DNA of 42,614 bases from Streptococcus parasanguinis (GCF_023109675.1 NZ_JALDUR010000014.1:1-42614), one strand, 5' to 3'; numbered from the stretch's first letter, positions 1-9,413 are shown. Numbers and translations: made by a program. The notes: generated by a model not told the origin, from the letters alone.

Positions 1-23
1 TCTTTGTCGCTCTCGCGCGACAA

Positions 24-95
24 CTATATTAGTATATCATGACCTACCCTTACTGTCAACACTTTTTTCCAAAAAAAATTATTTTTTTGAAAGTT
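24..95 (-). promoter_or_regulatory. Strong sigma-A promoter with UP-like element, firing off the left edge
   Basis: On the minus strand the -35 is TTGACA (54-59) and the -10 is TATACT (31-36), with exactly 17 bp between them. A/T tracts at about 61-95 lie directly upstream, like an rRNA promoter UP element. Transcription would start near 24 and leave the window. The first transcribed bases form a small hairpin (GTCGC at 6-10 with GCGAC at 17-21). The combination suggests a stable-RNA operon just outside the window; that last step is inference. Confidence 0.75.
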
Positions 96-110
96 TTTTA
101 AAAGTAATAA

Positions 111-137
111 AGAAAAGCCTGTATTACAGGCTTTTCT
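111..137 (-). terminator. Intrinsic terminator of the glutamate-cysteine ligase-like gene
   Basis: AGAAAAGCCTGTA (111-123) pairs with TACAGGCTTTTCT (125-137). It lies immediately after the stop codon at 139-141 and is followed on the minus strand by a T-rich stretch. The symmetrical flanks could let it work in both directions. Confidence 0.85.
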
Positions 138-138
138 A

Positions 139-1410
139 TTATTCTAGTTCTTTGTTAATGATGAGAAATTTTTCTTCTCCGTAACCTCTTTTCATTAAAC
201 CTGCTTCAGCTATGTCTAGAAGATCTTTTGAAAAGGATTGGATCGCTTCTTTTTCTTCTTTACTTAGAATTTTCTTTGAATATTTCTTTCTAAGTTTTCG
301 ATAGTCCTGTTCTTCATTTTTAAAAAATGAAGAATCTTCTAAAAAGTTTTCCAGTTTTTCTAATTCTACAAACAAGCCCAACTCAAAGGCAATCGGGGCA
401 AAAGTGGTTTCTAACGGTTGCGTACAAACACTTCTAAATTCCACAGTCCCACGAGCAGTTAAATCTTGAAATTGGTAACTTCGATGTTGTTTTAGATCTT
501 CTTTTACAGGCTTAATTATCTTCTCATTTCCATCAGCCGTATAGGCTGTAATTTCTTTTTGATCTAGATAGTCTTCCACTCGAATTGGTTTAAAATAATA
601 AGATTTCCCCTCTCTAGTTGCCGTAAAAATAGCCGTTCTAGCGAGATTATTAAAAAACTCTTCTTCGCTTTGGTAGTCCTTAGGATAAATCCCTACATTT
701 TCCTTATAATAACCATGTAAGGATTCTTCCCAGAAAATATCTCTGGCAATTTTTGTATCCCAAGCCTCTGCTGAAAATTCTGAGTTAGAAAACAAATATG
801 CTTTTGCTGCTTCAATTTTATTAAAGGCATTAATGATGCGAAGATAGTTATCGCGCCTTACATCCAATTGAACCTGGTTTCCGCATATAAATGCTCCGTA
901 CGAAGGATAGGGGTGTGTTTTCATCCCTGTACCATTCATTGCAAGGAAAGCCATTAACATCTTGTATCGTTCGATTTTCACTGGGCTATTATCATTTTCT
1001 TGCCACAGAGGATGGATTCCGTGCCCTTGGATTTCGTGATTATTTTCTTGCAAAATCGGTTGAATAATCTTCAAATAGGCCTCAAAACGTTTGGCCACCT
1101 CATTTATAGAACGAGCTCTCTCAAATGCAAATTCAATTGTATTGTAACTCAACTCGAATAGAATACGATCTTTAGAAGAGCAGTGAATCAATTGAATAGG
1201 ATTTTGTTCGTCATCTATTTTTTCAACTTCAAAATCTGATAAGTTGGCTAAGGTTCGAAAAAGATTTTTCGTCACCTCTATATTTGTTTTGTTTCCATTT
1301 GTTTCTACAATCGGAAACTCTAATTCAACTCCGACAAAGAGTTCCGAATCCTCTTTCATATTACTAAGGTACTTCTCTTTTAGTAATTTAATTGCTTGTT
1401 GTTTTGTCAT
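139..1410 (-). CDS. Glutamate-cysteine ligase-like protein (gamma-GCS family)
   Basis: The 423-residue product resembles the ATP-grasp-like glutamate-cysteine ligase family, which joins glutamate to cysteine through the gamma-carboxyl. Supporting motifs are VGVELEFPIVE near the N-terminus (acidic metal/substrate site), HGIHP and MKTHPYPSYGAF in the middle, and RGTVEFRSVC in the C-terminal half, the usual family order. It is cytosolic, with no signal peptide. No glutathione synthetase domain is fused, so it would make only gamma-glutamylcysteine or a related gamma-glutamyl compound. It is monocistronic, with an extended -10 upstream and a terminator downstream. The family call is fairly secure; the exact substrate is not. 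Confidence 0.62.
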   Translation of the reverse strand: MTKQQAIKLLKEKYLSNMKEDSELFVGVELEFPIVETNGNKTNIEVTKNLFRTLANLSDFEVEKIDDEQNPIQLIHCSSKDRILFELSYNTIEFAFERARSINEVAKRFEAYLKIIQPILQENNHEIQGHGIHPLWQENDNSPVKIERYKMLMAFLAMNGTGMKTHPYPSYGAFICGNQVQLDVRRDNYLRIINAFNKIEAAKAYLFSNSEFSAEAWDTKIARDIFWEESLHGYYKENVGIYPKDYQSEEEFFNNLARTAIFTATREGKSYYFKPIRVEDYLDQKEITAYTADGNEKIIKPVKEDLKQHRSYQFQDLTARGTVEFRSVCTQPLETTFAPIAFELGLFVELEKLENFLEDSSFFKNEEQDYRKLRKKYSKKILSKEEKEAIQSFSKDLLDIAEAGLMKRGYGEEKFLIINKELE

Positions 1411-1445
1411 TGAATCCTTTTTCTTCTATTGGAGATATGGGTTCC

Positions 1446-1451
1446 ATTATA
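1446..1451 (-). promoter_or_regulatory. Extended -10 promoter of the glutamate-cysteine ligase-like gene
   Basis: On the minus strand TGATATAAT gives an extended -10 (hexamer 1446-1451) about 36 nt upstream of the ATG. No good -35 is visible, which is acceptable for a TGn promoter. Confidence 0.6.
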
Positions 1452-1493
1452 TCATTTTTTGCTATTCTCGACTACTCACGAAAGCAAGACAAA

Positions 1494-1544
1494 ACGCCTG
1501 CTTACGAAATTGTTTTAAATTAAAGCAATTTCGTAAACAAGCGT
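1494..1544 (-). terminator. Terminator of the S10-spc-alpha operon
   Basis: A 19-bp, nearly perfect inverted repeat (1494-1512 with 1526-1544; core TTACGAAATTG/CAATTTCGTAA) is followed on the minus strand by TTTTGTCTT. It is the first strong intrinsic terminator after rplQ, so it probably ends the ribosomal transcript. Confidence 0.85.
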
Positions 1545-1573
1545 CTACCATTCATTCAATATGATGAGTGTTC

Positions 1574-1596
1574 CCGCTGGGGAAAATCCCCAGCGG
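1574..1596. repeat. Perfect GC-rich hairpin downstream of rplQ
   Basis: CCGCTGGGG (1574-1582) and CCCCAGCGG (1588-1596) form a perfect 9-bp stem with an AAAAT loop. It lies between rplQ and the operon terminator and has no following T-run. Outside it, GAGTGTT (1566-1572) is complementary to AACACTC near 1641, so the region could fold into a larger arm. Confidence 0.7.
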
Positions 1597-1663
1597 TAGA
1601 CCAGAGCTAGACTAAGAATAACAGTGTATTCCATCATCATAACACTCAACAAAATTGATGATA

Positions 1664-2050
1664 TTATACCAATTCGATGATAGCCATTGGCGCAGCATCA
1701 CCACGACGTGGTTCAGTTTTAAGGATACGAGTATATCCACCATTGCGCTCAGCATAACGAGGTGCTAATTCAGAGAACAATTTTTGAAGTGCAGTTGTTT
1801 CTGAGTATTTACCTGTTTCTTCATCAAAGTTTTGTGATGCAACTTCGTTACGTACGAATGCAGCAGCTTGACGACGTGCATGCAAATCACCACGTTTACC
1901 CAAAGTAATCATTTTTTCAACTGATTTACGGATTTCTTTCGCACGTGCTTCAGTTGTTACAATTGCTTCATTGATGATAAGATCTGTAGTCAAATCGCGA
2001 AGCATCGCTTTACGTTGTGAGCTAGTGCGTCCTAGTTTACGGTAAGCCAT
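1664..2050 (-). CDS. rplQ: 50S ribosomal protein L17
   Basis: The 128-residue protein opens with [20 protein letters not shown], the conserved L17 start, and has the usual bacterial length. L17 binds 23S rRNA near the peptide exit tunnel. It is the last gene of the long ribosomal operon, 11 nt after rpoA, with a GAGGAGG-type ribosome binding site. The next strong signal downstream is the operon terminator. Confidence 0.98.
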   Translation of the reverse strand: MAYRKLGRTSSQRKAMLRDLTTDLIINEAIVTTEARAKEIRKSVEKMITLGKRGDLHARRQAAAFVRNEVASQNFDEETGKYSETTALQKLFSELAPRYAERNGGYTRILKTEPRRGDAAPMAIIELV

Positions 2051-2061
2051 GTATTCCTCCT

Positions 2062-3000
2062 CTATTTATCGTTTTTTAACCCAAGGCCTAAGTCGGCAAG
2101 TTTGATTTTAACTTCTTCAAGACTCTTACGTCCCAAGTTACGAACTTTCATCATTTCTGCTTCTGATTTTTCAGTCAAATCGTAAACAGTATTAATGCCA
2201 GCACGTTTCAAACAGTTATATGAACGAACTGAAAGATCTAATTCTTCGATCGTACGTTCTAAAATGCGATCATCAGAAGTTGTATCCACTTCCTTCATAA
2301 CATCTGTTGCAATAGCAATTTCAGTTAAGTTTGTGAATAGATTTAGGTGTTCTGTCAAAATACGAGCAGACAAACCTAAGGCATCTTCTGGAATGATTGT
2401 CCCATTTGTCAAAATTTCAAGGGTTAGCTTGTCAAAGCCATCGTTGCTACCAACGCGTGCTGGTTCAACTTGGTAATTGACTTTAGTCACTGGCGTATAG
2501 ATTGAATCTACAGCAAGTGTTCCCACTGGTGCATCATCTTTTTTGTTTTGATCAGCTGGAACATAGCCACGTCCACTGTTTACAGTAAGCGTTGCTTTCA
2601 AAGATGCTCCTTCTCCGATTGTAAATAGATAATGATCAGGGTTTACAATTTCGATGTCACTATCAGTAAGAATATCTCCAGCAGTTACTTCTGCAGGTCC
2701 TTCTACATCAAGTTCAATAATCTTTTCGTCTTGGACGTAAGATTTAACGGCGATTCCTTTAACGTTAAGAATAATTTGCATAACGTCTTCACGGACTCCT
2801 GGAACGGTATCAAATTCGTGGAGTACACCTTCAATGTTGATTGAAGTGACAGCTGCACCTGGAAGTGAAGCCAGAAGTACACGACGAAGTGAGTTTCCAA
2901 GTGTTGTACCATAGCCACGTTCAAGTGGTTCTACGACAAACACGCCATAATCTTTGTTTTCATCAATTTTTGTTATATTTGGTTTTTCAAACTCAATCAT
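2062..3000 (-). CDS. rpoA: DNA-directed RNA polymerase subunit alpha
   Basis: The 312-residue alpha subunit seeds RNA polymerase assembly by dimerising, and its C-terminal domain contacts UP elements and activators. The N-terminal domain (about 1-230) contains [16 protein letters not shown], the alpha dimer and beta-contact motif. The C-terminal domain (about 245-312) carries [16 protein letters not shown] and [11 protein letters not shown], the helix-hairpin-helix DNA-contact region. It sits between rpsK (45 nt) and rplQ (11 nt), the normal alpha-operon position. Confidence 0.98.
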   Translation of the reverse strand: MIEFEKPNITKIDENKDYGVFVVEPLERGYGTTLGNSLRRVLLASLPGAAVTSINIEGVLHEFDTVPGVREDVMQIILNVKGIAVKSYVQDEKIIELDVEGPAEVTAGDILTDSDIEIVNPDHYLFTIGEGASLKATLTVNSGRGYVPADQNKKDDAPVGTLAVDSIYTPVTKVNYQVEPARVGSNDGFDKLTLEILTNGTIIPEDALGLSARILTEHLNLFTNLTEIAIATDVMKEVDTTSDDRILERTIEELDLSVRSYNCLKRAGINTVYDLTEKSEAEMMKVRNLGRKSLEEVKIKLADLGLGLKNDK

Positions 3001-3045
3001 TTGCTATACTCCCTCTTAAACGAAAAGCTGTGTAATTGTTGATGA

Positions 3046-3429
3046 TTATACACGGCGACGTTTTGGAGGACGAGCACCATTGTGTGGTACAGGAGTTACA
3101 TCGCGGATTGCAGTTACTTCAAGACCAGCAGCAGCAAGTGCACGAATAGCAGACTCACGACCTGAACCAGGACCTTTAACAGTTACTTCAACAGATTTAA
3201 GTCCGTGTTCTTGAGCAGCTTTTGCAGCAGCTTCTGATGCCATTTGAGCAGCAAATGGTGTAGATTTACGAGAACCTTTAAATCCAAGTGCACCTGCAGA
3301 TGACCAAGCGATTGCGTTACCATGCACATCAGTAATCATAACAATTGTGTTGTTAAATGTAGCGTGAATATGAGCAATACCAGATTCGATATTCTTTTTC
3401 ACACGACGTTTACGTGTTGGTTTAGCCAA
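3046..3429 (-). CDS. rpsK: 30S ribosomal protein S11
   Basis: The 127-residue protein includes [17 protein letters not shown] and the basic C-terminus [11 protein letters not shown] typical of S11. S11 lies on the platform of the small subunit and helps shape the mRNA exit channel together with S7 and S18. It follows rpsM by 23 nt, with a GGAGG-type site. Confidence 0.98.
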   Translation of the reverse strand: MAKPTRKRRVKKNIESGIAHIHATFNNTIVMITDVHGNAIAWSSAGALGFKGSRKSTPFAAQMASEAAAKAAQEHGLKSVEVTVKGPGSGRESAIRALAAAGLEVTAIRDVTPVPHNGARPPKRRRV

Positions 3430-3452
3430 GATTTTTACCTCCTTATTTTATT

Positions 3453-3818
3453 TTATTTTTTCTTACCTGCAATCGCAACAGCTTTACCTTTACGAGTGCG
3501 AGCATTGTTTTTAGTGTTTTGTCCACGAACTGGAAGTCCACGACGGTGACGGATACCACGGTATGAACCGATTTCCATCAAGCGTTTGATGTTCAAGTTT
3601 ACTTCACGACGAAGGTCACCTTCAACTTTGATTGCGTCAACTTCACGACGGATAGCATCTTCTTGATCTGGTGTAAGATCGCGAACACGAATATCTTCAG
3701 AAACGCCTGCAGCAGCAAGGATTTTCTTAGATGTTGGAAGTCCGATACCGTACACATAAGTCAATGAAATTACTACACGTTTGTCATTCGGAATGTCAAC
3801 TCCAGCAATACGAGCCAT
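3453..3818 (-). CDS. rpsM: 30S ribosomal protein S13
   Basis: The 121-residue protein begins [19 protein letters not shown] and ends in a lysine-rich tail (AGKKK), both diagnostic of S13. It sits in the small-subunit head, contacts the P-site tRNA and forms bridges to L5 in the large subunit. It lies 17 nt after rpmJ. Confidence 0.98.
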   Translation of the reverse strand: MARIAGVDIPNDKRVVISLTYVYGIGLPTSKKILAAAGVSEDIRVRDLTPDQEDAIRREVDAIKVEGDLRREVNLNIKRLMEIGSYRGIRHRRGLPVRGQNTKNNARTRKGKAVAIAGKKK

Positions 3819-3835
3819 GTTTTCTCCTTTCTATC

Positions 3836-3952
3836 TTATCCTTGACGTTGTTTGTGTTTTGGATTTGCTGGGCAAATTACCATAACACGACCATTACGAC
3901 GAATTACTTTACAGTATTCGCAAATTGGTTTGACCGATGGTCTTACTTTCAT
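3836..3952 (-). CDS. rpmJ: 50S ribosomal protein L36, zinc-binding form
   Basis: A 38-codon gene read directly from the sequence: the product starts [17 protein letters not shown] and ends HKQRQG. It keeps the C-x2-C...C-x4-H zinc ribbon (CEYC, then CPANPKH), so it is the C+ form. L36 stabilises 23S rRNA near the peptidyl transferase base. It lies 23 nt after infA, the standard arrangement, with a GGAGG site. Confidence 0.97.
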
Positions 3953-3975
3953 TTTTATCCCTCCAAGTTTTTCGA

Positions 3976-4194
3976 TTATTTAAAGCGGTATGTGATACGT
4001 CCACGTGTCAAATCGTACGGACTCATCTCCACTGTAACACGATCTCCCGCTAAAATACGAATATAGTTTTTACGAATTTTACCAGAAACTGTTGCTAAAA
4101 TCTGATGTCCATTTTCAAGTTCAACCGTAAACATAGCATTCGGCATTGTATCGACTACTTTGCCTTCTACTTCAATCACATCGTCTTTTGCCAC
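3976..4194 (-). CDS. infA: Translation initiation factor IF-1 (GTG start)
   Basis: The 72-residue OB-fold factor binds the 30S A site during initiation. The reading frame is open further upstream to an ATG at 4236, but the family start is (M)[12 protein letters not shown]. That places initiation at GTG 4194-4192, with GGAGG at 4204-4208 nine nt upstream. The length then equals the normal 72 residues. It follows adk by 116 nt, a longer gap than most in the operon. Confidence 0.95.
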
Positions 4195-4310
4195 GCAAAA
4201 GTACCTCCATAAATTTCGATTCATTCCTCTGAGCACAGAGGTAACAATTATAAGTCAGACTAACTAATTGTAACACTAGTTGTCCAATATTGCAAGCATG
4301 AAAAACGCTT

Positions 4311-4949
4311 TTATTTCAAATTTGACAAGACTTTTTCAATGTCTGAAAATACATCATTGATATCTTGGTTTCCTTGGATGTCATGTACGAGTCCTTTTGA
4401 ACGATAAAATTCAATGATTGGTTCACCTTGGGCAATATTAACATCCAAACGACGTTTTACTGTCTCAGGTTTATCATCTTCACGTTGGTAGTAATCTTCC
4501 TCTTTGTAATCAACTGGTGGATTGAATACTTTATGGAAAGTTTCTCCAGTTTGACGATGAATGATACGTCCGCTCAAACGCTCTAAAAGACTGTCTGGAT
4601 TTACTTCGATGTTGATAACACCTTCAAGCTCAATACCAAGTTCAGCCAATGTTTTATCTAAAGCATGAGCTTGCTCAATGGTACGTGGATATCCGTCTAA
4701 CAAGAAACCTGTTTCTTTAATATCATCTTGAGCAAGGCGTTCTTTTACAATTCCATTGGTTACTTCATCTGGTACCAACTCACCTTTATCAATGTATGAT
4801 TTTGCAAGCACACCCATTTCAGTTTGGTTAGCCATCGCTGCGCGGAACATATCTCCAGTGGAGATATGCGCTACGTGAAATTCTTCAACGATTTTAGCTG
4901 CTTGAGTTCCTTTACCTGCTCCAGGCAACCCCATAATTAAAAGATTCAT
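4311..4949 (-). CDS. adk: Adenylate kinase
   Basis: The 212-residue cytosolic enzyme interconverts ATP + AMP and 2 ADP. The P-loop [11 protein letters not shown] is at residues 7-17, the AMP-binding segment STGDMFR follows, and DGYPRT precedes the LID (about 127-164). The LID ([18 protein letters not shown]) has no cysteines, so this is the zinc-free LID type. It lies between secY and infA, the conserved spc-operon position. A perfect 20-bp inverted repeat sits just upstream of its ribosome binding site. Confidence 0.98.
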   Translation of the reverse strand: MNLLIMGLPGAGKGTQAAKIVEEFHVAHISTGDMFRAAMANQTEMGVLAKSYIDKGELVPDEVTNGIVKERLAQDDIKETGFLLDGYPRTIEQAHALDKTLAELGIELEGVINIEVNPDSLLERLSGRIIHRQTGETFHKVFNPPVDYKEEDYYQREDDKPETVKRRLDVNIAQGEPIIEFYRSKGLVHDIQGNQDINDVFSDIEKVLSNLK

Positions 4950-4962
4950 GATGAATTCTCCT

Positions 4963-5020
4963 TATTTTGTTTTTAAATGGAAGCAGGAGCGAATTCCTAT
5001 TTCCATTTAAAAACAAAATA
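4963..5020. repeat. Perfect 20-bp inverted repeat between secY and adk
   Basis: TATTTTGTTTTTAAATGGAA (4963-4982) is the exact reverse complement of 5001-5020, with an 18-nt loop that can itself pair (AGGA with TCCT). On the minus-strand mRNA the hairpin ends a few nt before the adk GGAG site. No T-run follows it, so it does not look like a standard terminator. Confidence 0.88.
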
Positions 5021-5045
5021 GAAGGCTGACAAAGTCAACCTTATT

Positions 5046-6356
5046 CTATTCTGTTGTTGTGTCCATAAATCCGACATACTTACGTTTTAATAAGTAGCCT
5101 TCTAATTGTTTCATTCCCTCAATACCTGTTGAAATAATGATTAACAAACTAGTTCCTCCAAGAGCCACTGCATCTGTCAAACCAAATAAATCTCGAGCCA
5201 GGATTGGAATGATGGTAATAAAGCCAAGGAATACTGATCCGACGCTTGCTAAACGACGTAGCAAACGAGACATAAACTCTTCTGTCCCCTTACCAGGGCG
5301 GACGCCTGGGATATAGGCACCACTCTTTTGAAGGTTTTCTGCCGTTTTTTCAGGATTGATCTGAACAAACGTGTAGAAGAAGGTGAAGAGAATGATCAAT
5401 AAGGCATACATTGCCACACCAGTTGGTGTGTTTGTAGCCAACATGGCTTGAGCTGTTTTCACCCATCCTGCATTGTAACCCATAGCGCTAATCACTTGGA
5501 AAATTGCAGCAGGCGCTGCTGTAATCGAACTAGCGAAGATGACAGGAATAACTCCTGCTGGGTTTACTTTCAAAGGTAGGTAAGAACTTGATGGAGCTCC
5601 TTGTGCAATCTTTGTATATTGGATTGGAATCTTGTATTGTGCTTGCTCCACAAAGGTTGTAAAGTAAACAATAACCAAGACAGCAAGGATTAATACCCCA
5701 ACAAAAATGAGGGAATTGGTCATTTGACCAGAACGAACATTCACAAATGCATTTTCATAGATTTCTTTAATCATCTCAGGAATTGATGACACAATCCCTG
5801 CAAAGATAATCATTGAAACACCATTACCGTACCCTTTATCTGTGATTTGTTCTCCAAGCCAAGTCACAATCATGGAACCGGTCGTCAGAATCGCACCGAT
5901 TAATAGATAGGTCTTGGTATTTGGAGTTGCGACTAATTTCGCCTGAGACAAAGTGTGGAAGGTGGCTGTAATCCCGATGGATTGAACAAAGGCTAGAACC
6001 AAAGAAATATAGCGTGTTGCTTGGTTGAGCTTTCTTCGACCAACTTCCCCTTGTTTGCCCCATTCAACAAACTTAGGCAACAGATCCATTTGCAAAAGTT
6101 GCACGACGATCGAAGCTGTAATGTATGGGCTAACCCCTAATGCGAAAACTGAGAAGTTCCTCATGGCATTCCCAGAAACCAAACTGAGCATGTTCAAGAA
6201 GGACACATCTTGAAGGTTGTTCAGAATTTTCGCATTTACACCAGGCACTGTAATCGTGGTCCCAATGCGGAAAACAAGAATGATGAAGATCGTAAATAAA
6301 ATCTTCGACCGTACTTGTTTCACCTTAAATGCATCTTTTAATAATTTAAAAAACAT
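5046..6356 (-). CDS. secY: Protein translocase channel subunit SecY
   Basis: The 436-residue membrane protein forms the central channel of the Sec translocon. About ten hydrophobic segments are visible, starting at residues 18-36 (ILFTIFIILVFRIGTTI) and ending near 405-415. The conserved cytoplasmic loop GVRPGKGTEEFMSRLLRRL, the SecA/ribosome contact region, is present. It follows rplO by 12 nt. This is the housekeeping SecY; nothing marks it as the accessory SecY2 of serine-rich adhesin export. Confidence 0.98.
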   Translation of the reverse strand: MFFKLLKDAFKVKQVRSKILFTIFIILVFRIGTTITVPGVNAKILNNLQDVSFLNMLSLVSGNAMRNFSVFALGVSPYITASIVVQLLQMDLLPKFVEWGKQGEVGRRKLNQATRYISLVLAFVQSIGITATFHTLSQAKLVATPNTKTYLLIGAILTTGSMIVTWLGEQITDKGYGNGVSMIIFAGIVSSIPEMIKEIYENAFVNVRSGQMTNSLIFVGVLILAVLVIVYFTTFVEQAQYKIPIQYTKIAQGAPSSSYLPLKVNPAGVIPVIFASSITAAPAAIFQVISAMGYNAGWVKTAQAMLATNTPTGVAMYALLIILFTFFYTFVQINPEKTAENLQKSGAYIPGVRPGKGTEEFMSRLLRRLASVGSVFLGFITIIPILARDLFGLTDAVALGGTSLLIIISTGIEGMKQLEGYLLKRKYVGFMDTTTE

Positions 6357-6368
6357 AGGTCACCTCAC

Positions 6369-6809
6369 TTAGATGACTTCAACTGAACCACCTTTAGCAG
6401 TGATAGCTTCTTCAGCTGATTTAGAGAATTTAGCTGCTTTAACAGTCAACTTCTTAGTCAATTCTCCGTTACCAAGAATTTTGATACCTGATTTTTCAGC
6501 TTTTACAATTCCTGATTCTACAAGTACTACTGGAGTTACTTCAGCACCATCTTCAAAGGCGTTCAATTGATCAAGGTTCACAATAGCATATTCTTTAGCG
6601 TTGATGTTTGTAAATCCACGTTTTGGAAGACGACGGAACAATGGAGTTTGTCCACCTTCAAAACCAAGACGTACACCGCCACCGCTACGAGCTTTTTGAC
6701 CTTTTTGACCACGGCCAGAAGTTTTACCATTACCAGATGAAGTACCACGACCAACACGGTTGCGGACTTTACGTGAACCTGTAGCAGGTTGTAATTCATG
6801 AAGTTTCAT
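6369..6809 (-). CDS. rplO: 50S ribosomal protein L15
   Basis: The 146-residue protein starts [20 protein letters not shown] and has the long glycine/arginine-rich N-terminal extension ([24 protein letters not shown], split here only by its length) that threads into 23S rRNA. It is a late-assembly protein of the large subunit. A 145-nt gap with a long hairpin separates it from rpmD upstream; secY follows after 12 nt. Confidence 0.97.
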   Translation of the reverse strand: MKLHELQPATGSRKVRNRVGRGTSSGNGKTSGRGQKGQKARSGGGVRLGFEGGQTPLFRRLPKRGFTNINAKEYAIVNLDQLNAFEDGAEVTPVVLVESGIVKAEKSGIKILGNGELTKKLTVKAAKFSKSAEEAITAKGGSVEVI

Positions 6810-6895
6810 TATTTATTTTCTCCTCTTTTGTAAATTGCTAACGCATGTAATCAGGAAAAGGTGTCCTAACTACAAACTCGCCTATACTTATATTT

Positions 6896-6934
6896 AGTTT
6901 TAGGGGATGAGAATCTCTCATACCCCTGAAAACT
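6896..6934. repeat. Hairpin in the rpmD-rplO gap
   Basis: On the minus strand AGTTTTCAGGGGTATGAGA pairs with TCTCATCCCCTAAAACT, a stem of about 17 bp with one extra base and a short loop. It occupies the centre of the 145-nt gap between rpmD and rplO. There is no T-run directly after it. It may be a processing or translational control element. Confidence 0.75.
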
Positions 6935-6954
6935 TTGTTTCTATTTTAAATAGA

Positions 6955-7137
6955 TTATTTTACTTCTTCAACTGTTACCAAGTGAGATACAGCAGTGATC
7001 ATACCACGTACTGCTGGGTTATCTTCTTTAATAACAGAGCTGTTCAATTTGCCAAGTCCAAGTGCTACAACAGTTTTACGTTGTGACGGGATGCGTCCGA
7101 TTGGAGACTTAGTCAAAGTAATTTTAATTTGAGCCAT
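6955..7137 (-). CDS. rpmD: 50S ribosomal protein L30
   Basis: The 60-residue protein begins [19 protein letters not shown], the compact bacterial L30 form. It lies in the large subunit near 5S rRNA and domain II of 23S rRNA. It follows rpsE by 14 nt. Confidence 0.97.
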   Translation of the reverse strand: MAQIKITLTKSPIGRIPSQRKTVVALGLGKLNSSVIKEDNPAVRGMITAVSHLVTVEEVK

Positions 7138-7151
7138 TTGAATCTCCTTTC

Positions 7152-7646
7152 TTAAGCCAAGTCAGAAACTGAAATACCACGAAGGGCAGCAACTTCATCA
7201 GCACGTTTCAATTGTGCCAAACCGTTAACAGTTGCACGAACGATGTTGATTGGAGTGTTTGATCCAAGTGATTTAGATGTAACATCTGCAATACCTGCCA
7301 ATTCGACAACGGCACGAACTGCTCCACCTGCAGCAACCCCAGCCCCTTCGATAGCTGGTTTCAACAATACACGAGCTCCACCAAATACTGATGTTACTTC
7401 GTGTGGAATTGTTGTTCCAACCATAGGAACTTCGATCAAGTTTTTCTTAGCATCTTCAACAGCCTTACGGATTGCTTCTGGAACTTCTTGAGCTTTACCA
7501 GTACCAAATCCAACACGGCCATTACGGTCACCAACAACTACAAGAGCTGCAAAACGAAGACGACGTCCACCTTTAACAACTTTTGTTACACGGTTGATGG
7601 CAACTACGCGTTCTTCAAGTTCAACTGCATTATCTTTAAATGCCAT
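7152..7646 (-). CDS. rpsE: 30S ribosomal protein S5
   Basis: The 164-residue protein has the double-stranded-RNA-binding fold at its N-terminus ([19 protein letters not shown]) and the [21 protein letters not shown] segment at its C-terminus. S5 lines the mRNA entry channel and affects decoding accuracy; spectinomycin-resistance changes map to the N-terminal loop. It follows rplR by 17 nt. Confidence 0.98.
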   Translation of the reverse strand: MAFKDNAVELEERVVAINRVTKVVKGGRRLRFAALVVVGDRNGRVGFGTGKAQEVPEAIRKAVEDAKKNLIEVPMVGTTIPHEVTSVFGGARVLLKPAIEGAGVAAGGAVRAVVELAGIADVTSKSLGSNTPINIVRATVNGLAQLKRADEVAALRGISVSDLA

Positions 7647-7663
7647 TTTCTAGTGTCCTCCTA

Positions 7664-8020
7664 TTAGAATTTCAATCCGTTTTCACGAGCTGCATCAGCC
7701 AAAGCTTTAACACGTCCGTGATATAGATATCCACCGCGGTCGAACACCACTTCAGAAATACCTTTAGCAACTGCACGTTCAGCAACAAGTTTGCCGACAA
7801 CAACGGCTTGTTCAGTTTTAGTTCCTTTTGAAACTTCTTTGTCAAGAGTTGAAGCGCTTGCGAGCGTTACACCCGCTACGTCATCAATTACTTGAGCGTA
7901 GATGCCTGTATTAGAACGGAATACGTTCAAACGTGGGCGATCAGCAGTTCCAGAGAGTTTTCCGCGAACGCGACGGTGGCGTTTTTGACGGATTTTGTTT
8001 TTATCTGGTTTCGAAATCAC
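7664..8020 (-). CDS. rplR: 50S ribosomal protein L18 (GTG start)
   Basis: L18 binds 5S rRNA with L5. Two in-frame GTG codons are possible, at 8029 and 8020. The downstream one is preferred because AGAGGTGA lies about five nt upstream of it and the product then begins (M)[19 protein letters not shown] with the usual 118 residues; the upstream GTG is part of that binding site. The core motif [20 protein letters not shown] is present. Confidence 0.93.
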   Translation of the reverse strand: MISKPDKNKIRQKRHRRVRGKLSGTADRPRLNVFRSNTGIYAQVIDDVAGVTLASASTLDKEVSKGTKTEQAVVVGKLVAERAVAKGISEVVFDRGGYLYHGRVKALADAARENGLKF

Positions 8021-8103
8021 AATTTTCACCTCTTAATTTTAAAATCATGTGCTAAGCACTGAGTTGGTAAGATGAAGGTTGGTTGAAAAACAACCAAACT
8101 ACA

Positions 8104-8640
8104 TTATTTACCTGTTTTACCTTCTTTGCGGCGAACGTATTCACCAACATAACGGATCCCTTTACCTTTGTATGGTTCAGGTGAACGAAGGCTACGTACA
8201 TAAGCAGCTGTTTGACCAACTACTTCTTTTGAAATTCCGCTAACAACGATTGTTGTTGGGTTTGGAAGTTCAAAAGTAATTCCTTCTGGAGCTTCAACTT
8301 CGTCTGGGTGTGATTTACCAACAGCCAAAACAAGTTTTGATCCTTGAAGTTGTGCACGGTATCCAACCCCGCGCATTTCAAGTTCTTTCTTGAATCCTTC
8401 TGATACACCAGTAACCATGTTGTTCAAAAGGGCACGAGTTGTTCCGTGGATTGTTTTCATTTCTTTTGAATCGTTTGGACGGTGAAGTGTTACTTCAGTA
8501 CCTTCCACACGGATTTCAATATCTTTTGAGAACTCACGAGTAAGTTCTCCTTTAGGTCCTTTTACAGTTACAACGTTGTCATTGTTAGTGATTTCAACAC
8601 CAGCAGGCAACACGATAACTTTATTACCAATACGTGACAT
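8104..8640 (-). CDS. rplF: 50S ribosomal protein L6
   Basis: The 178-residue protein consists of two related alpha/beta domains (about 1-82 and 83-178). [15 protein letters not shown] opens the first, and [21 protein letters not shown] is the conserved rRNA-binding C-terminus. L6 lies near the sarcin-ricin loop where elongation factors bind. A 189-nt gap separates it from rpsH upstream. Confidence 0.98.
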   Translation of the reverse strand: MSRIGNKVIVLPAGVEITNNDNVVTVKGPKGELTREFSKDIEIRVEGTEVTLHRPNDSKEMKTIHGTTRALLNNMVTGVSEGFKKELEMRGVGYRAQLQGSKLVLAVGKSHPDEVEAPEGITFELPNPTTIVVSGISKEVVGQTAAYVRSLRSPEPYKGKGIRYVGEYVRRKEGKTGK

Positions 8641-8754
8641 GTTTTTTATTCTCCTGTTAAATTGTCAGGCCTTTACGGGCCAGTTTTCACGGGGTTTAAA
8701 TCTTTTTGATTTAAAAGTTAATGTTTAGGTCTCATTTTCTAAGTGAATCAAGGC

Positions 8755-8795
8755 ATTGTCTCGCAGACATAACTTTGGGTTAGGCAAGAGACAAT
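8755..8795. repeat. Hairpin in the rpsH-rplF gap
   Basis: ATTGTCTC (8755-8762) and GAGACAAT (8788-8795) form a perfect 8-bp stem around a 25-nt loop. It sits in the 189-nt gap upstream of rplF in the mRNA. Its role is unknown. Confidence 0.6.
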
Positions 8796-8829
8796 AACGA
8801 AGAGTCACAACGAAATTGGGAACTAAATA

Positions 8830-9228
8830 TTACCAAACGTAAGCGATAACTTCCCCACCAACGTTCTTTTGGCGTGCTTCTTTATCAGTAAGCAAACCTT
8901 CAGAAGTTGAAAGGATAGCAATTCCAAGTCCGTTAAGAACTTTTGGAAGATCTTCACGTTTTTTGTAAACACGCAAACCTGGTTTAGATACACGTTTCAA
9001 GTTTGTGATAACTTTTTCACCGTTTTGTCCGTATTTCAAGAATACACGGATGATGCCTTGTTTGTCATCTTCGATGAATTCAACGTTTTTTACAAAACCT
9101 TCGCGTTTAAGGATTTCAGCAATCCCTTTTTTGATGTTTGATGCAGGTACTTCAAGTACTTCGTGTTTTGCTTGGTTAGCGTTACGAATACGTGTAAGGA
9201 AGTCTGCGATTGGGTCAGTCATAACCAT
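8830..9228 (-). CDS. rpsH: 30S ribosomal protein S8
   Basis: The 132-residue protein begins [18 protein letters not shown] and contains [19 protein letters not shown] near its C-terminus, the RNA-binding signature. S8 is a primary binder of the 16S central domain and, in E. coli, the translational repressor of the spc operon. Here it is isolated from its neighbours by gaps of 283 nt upstream and 189 nt downstream, far longer than elsewhere in the operon. A GGAG site precedes the ATG at 9228. Confidence 0.97.
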   Translation of the reverse strand: MVMTDPIADFLTRIRNANQAKHEVLEVPASNIKKGIAEILKREGFVKNVEFIEDDKQGIIRVFLKYGQNGEKVITNLKRVSKPGLRVYKKREDLPKVLNGLGIAILSTSEGLLTDKEARQKNVGGEVIAYVW

Positions 9229-9413
9229 TATAATTTCTCCTCTTACTAGTAGTTTGCAAGTTGCACTTGCTAGTTAATACATGATACAGAGAGCGTAACA
9301 GCGAGAGCAAAAATAGGCAATTTGATGCAGGAGCGATGCTCCAAAGAAAATTGGTCTTTTTTGCCAAAGCTGTAGCTCGTGTTCAAATTGGCAAGCCCAA
9401 CTGAACCCGGGCT

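Noticed and set aside
1244..1564. A 106-codon plus-strand ORF across the gene start at 1410
   Set aside because: It is antisense to the ligase-like gene, covers its promoter and the operon terminator, and has no recognisable family.
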